A stretch of 5,300 nucleotides of DNA from Sulfurovum sp. (GTDB taxonomy: Bacteria > Campylobacterota > Campylobacteria > Campylobacterales > Sulfurovaceae): contig JALSSQ010000024.1 of the NCBI GenBank assembly GCA_026984165.1, positions 1 through 5,300 of the forward strand. The letters are read 5' to 3'. The number at the start of each line of letters is the position of its first letter. Position 1 is the stretch's first letter. Below the pieces are notes generated by a model. The model made no database searches, was not told the DNA's origin, and saw only the letters and a list, made by a program, of their open reading frames with translations. Position numbers and translations under genes: made by a program. Of the stretch, positions 5,116 to 5,300 are shown piece after piece.

Positions 5116-5300
5116 CTATCTTCTCCATCTCCATCTAGGTTTTATAACAGGACCTGTATATATATGGTCGTTATGACTTGGAGCATTTAAATAACTAAGC
5201 GCACCTATTGCTAACCAATACACTATTGGCCAAAACTCACCCTCAGTCTTAGCCATCTCACCATTTTCAAGCATCTTAATTTTGCTTGGCTCTCCACCTG
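5116..5300 (-). CDS. C-terminal end of an unidentified protein (gene continues beyond the right edge)
   Basis: One minus-strand frame stays open from the window edge (codons from 5298) to a TAG at 5116-5118, giving 60 residues; the other two frames close with stops. The visible part begins GGEPSKIKML, has an acidic stretch (ENGEMAKTEGE), a hydrophobic segment (FWPIVYWLAIGALSYL), then NAPSHNDHIYTGP and a very basic, aromatic end, KPRWRWRR. The start and most of the gene lie outside, so the family cannot be named. The hydrophobic segment followed by NAPxxNDxIYxGP reminds me of the region after the core of Rhs-type polymorphic toxins, but that is an impression from memory. The GC content and word use look less AT-extreme than in the small gene that follows. 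Confidence 0.6.
   Translation of the reverse strand, partial: GGEPSKIKMLENGEMAKTEGEFWPIVYWLAIGALSYLNAPSHNDHIYTGPVIKPRWRWRR

Overview
The window looks like chromosomal DNA from a Campylobacterota-type bacterium (Sulfurovum or Sulfurimonas-like is my best guess). The guess rests on AT-rich, closely packed genes, AAGG/AGGA-type ribosome sites, -10 boxes with poor -35 boxes, and the style of the FabG protein. No rRNA or other taxonomic marker is present, so this is inference. Every gene I can support lies on the minus strand, so the genes read from right to left.

From right to left: (1) 5116-5300 is the 3' end of a gene that enters from outside the window. It has a short hydrophobic stretch and an Arg/Trp-rich tail and is unidentified; a polymorphic-toxin tail is one possibility. 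(2) Next comes a likely promoter, an imperfect 42-base inverted repeat and a consensus Shine-Dalgarno site. These precede a small three-helix membrane protein (TTG start, 80 aa), which overlaps a membrane-anchored HEAVH zinc-protease-like protein. (3) A CPBP (CAAX/Abi-type) intramembrane protease follows, with its start revised to 3830. (4) A translationally coupled pair encodes an outer-membrane beta-barrel and a secreted C39-type cysteine peptidase. The C39 protein keeps its Q/C/H/D residues at the right spacing. This peptidase-plus-barrel pairing recalls FapD and FapF of the functional amyloid (Fap) system, but no amyloid subunit is visible here. (5) A small TerB-like helical protein follows, with a good sigma-70-like promoter (TTGACT-17-TATGAT). 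(6) The last gene is fabG, the 3-oxoacyl-ACP reductase of fatty acid synthesis. After it come a perfect stem-loop that overlaps its stop codon, three tandem heptamers and a second small hairpin.

The left part (fabG) is housekeeping DNA; one 60-base line (421-480) is 42% GC. The right part is accessory in character and very AT-rich in places; 4861-4920 is 18% GC. Three unrelated protease families (C39, CPBP, HExxH) lie in the same orientation within about 3.4 kb, all predicted to act at or beyond the inner membrane. The strongest candidate for something unusual is the C39/beta-barrel pair. Second is the right-edge cassette of unknown tail, small membrane protein and membrane zinc protease. No CRISPR array, insertion sequence, tRNA or rRNA was seen, and no intergenic gap exceeds 300 bases.
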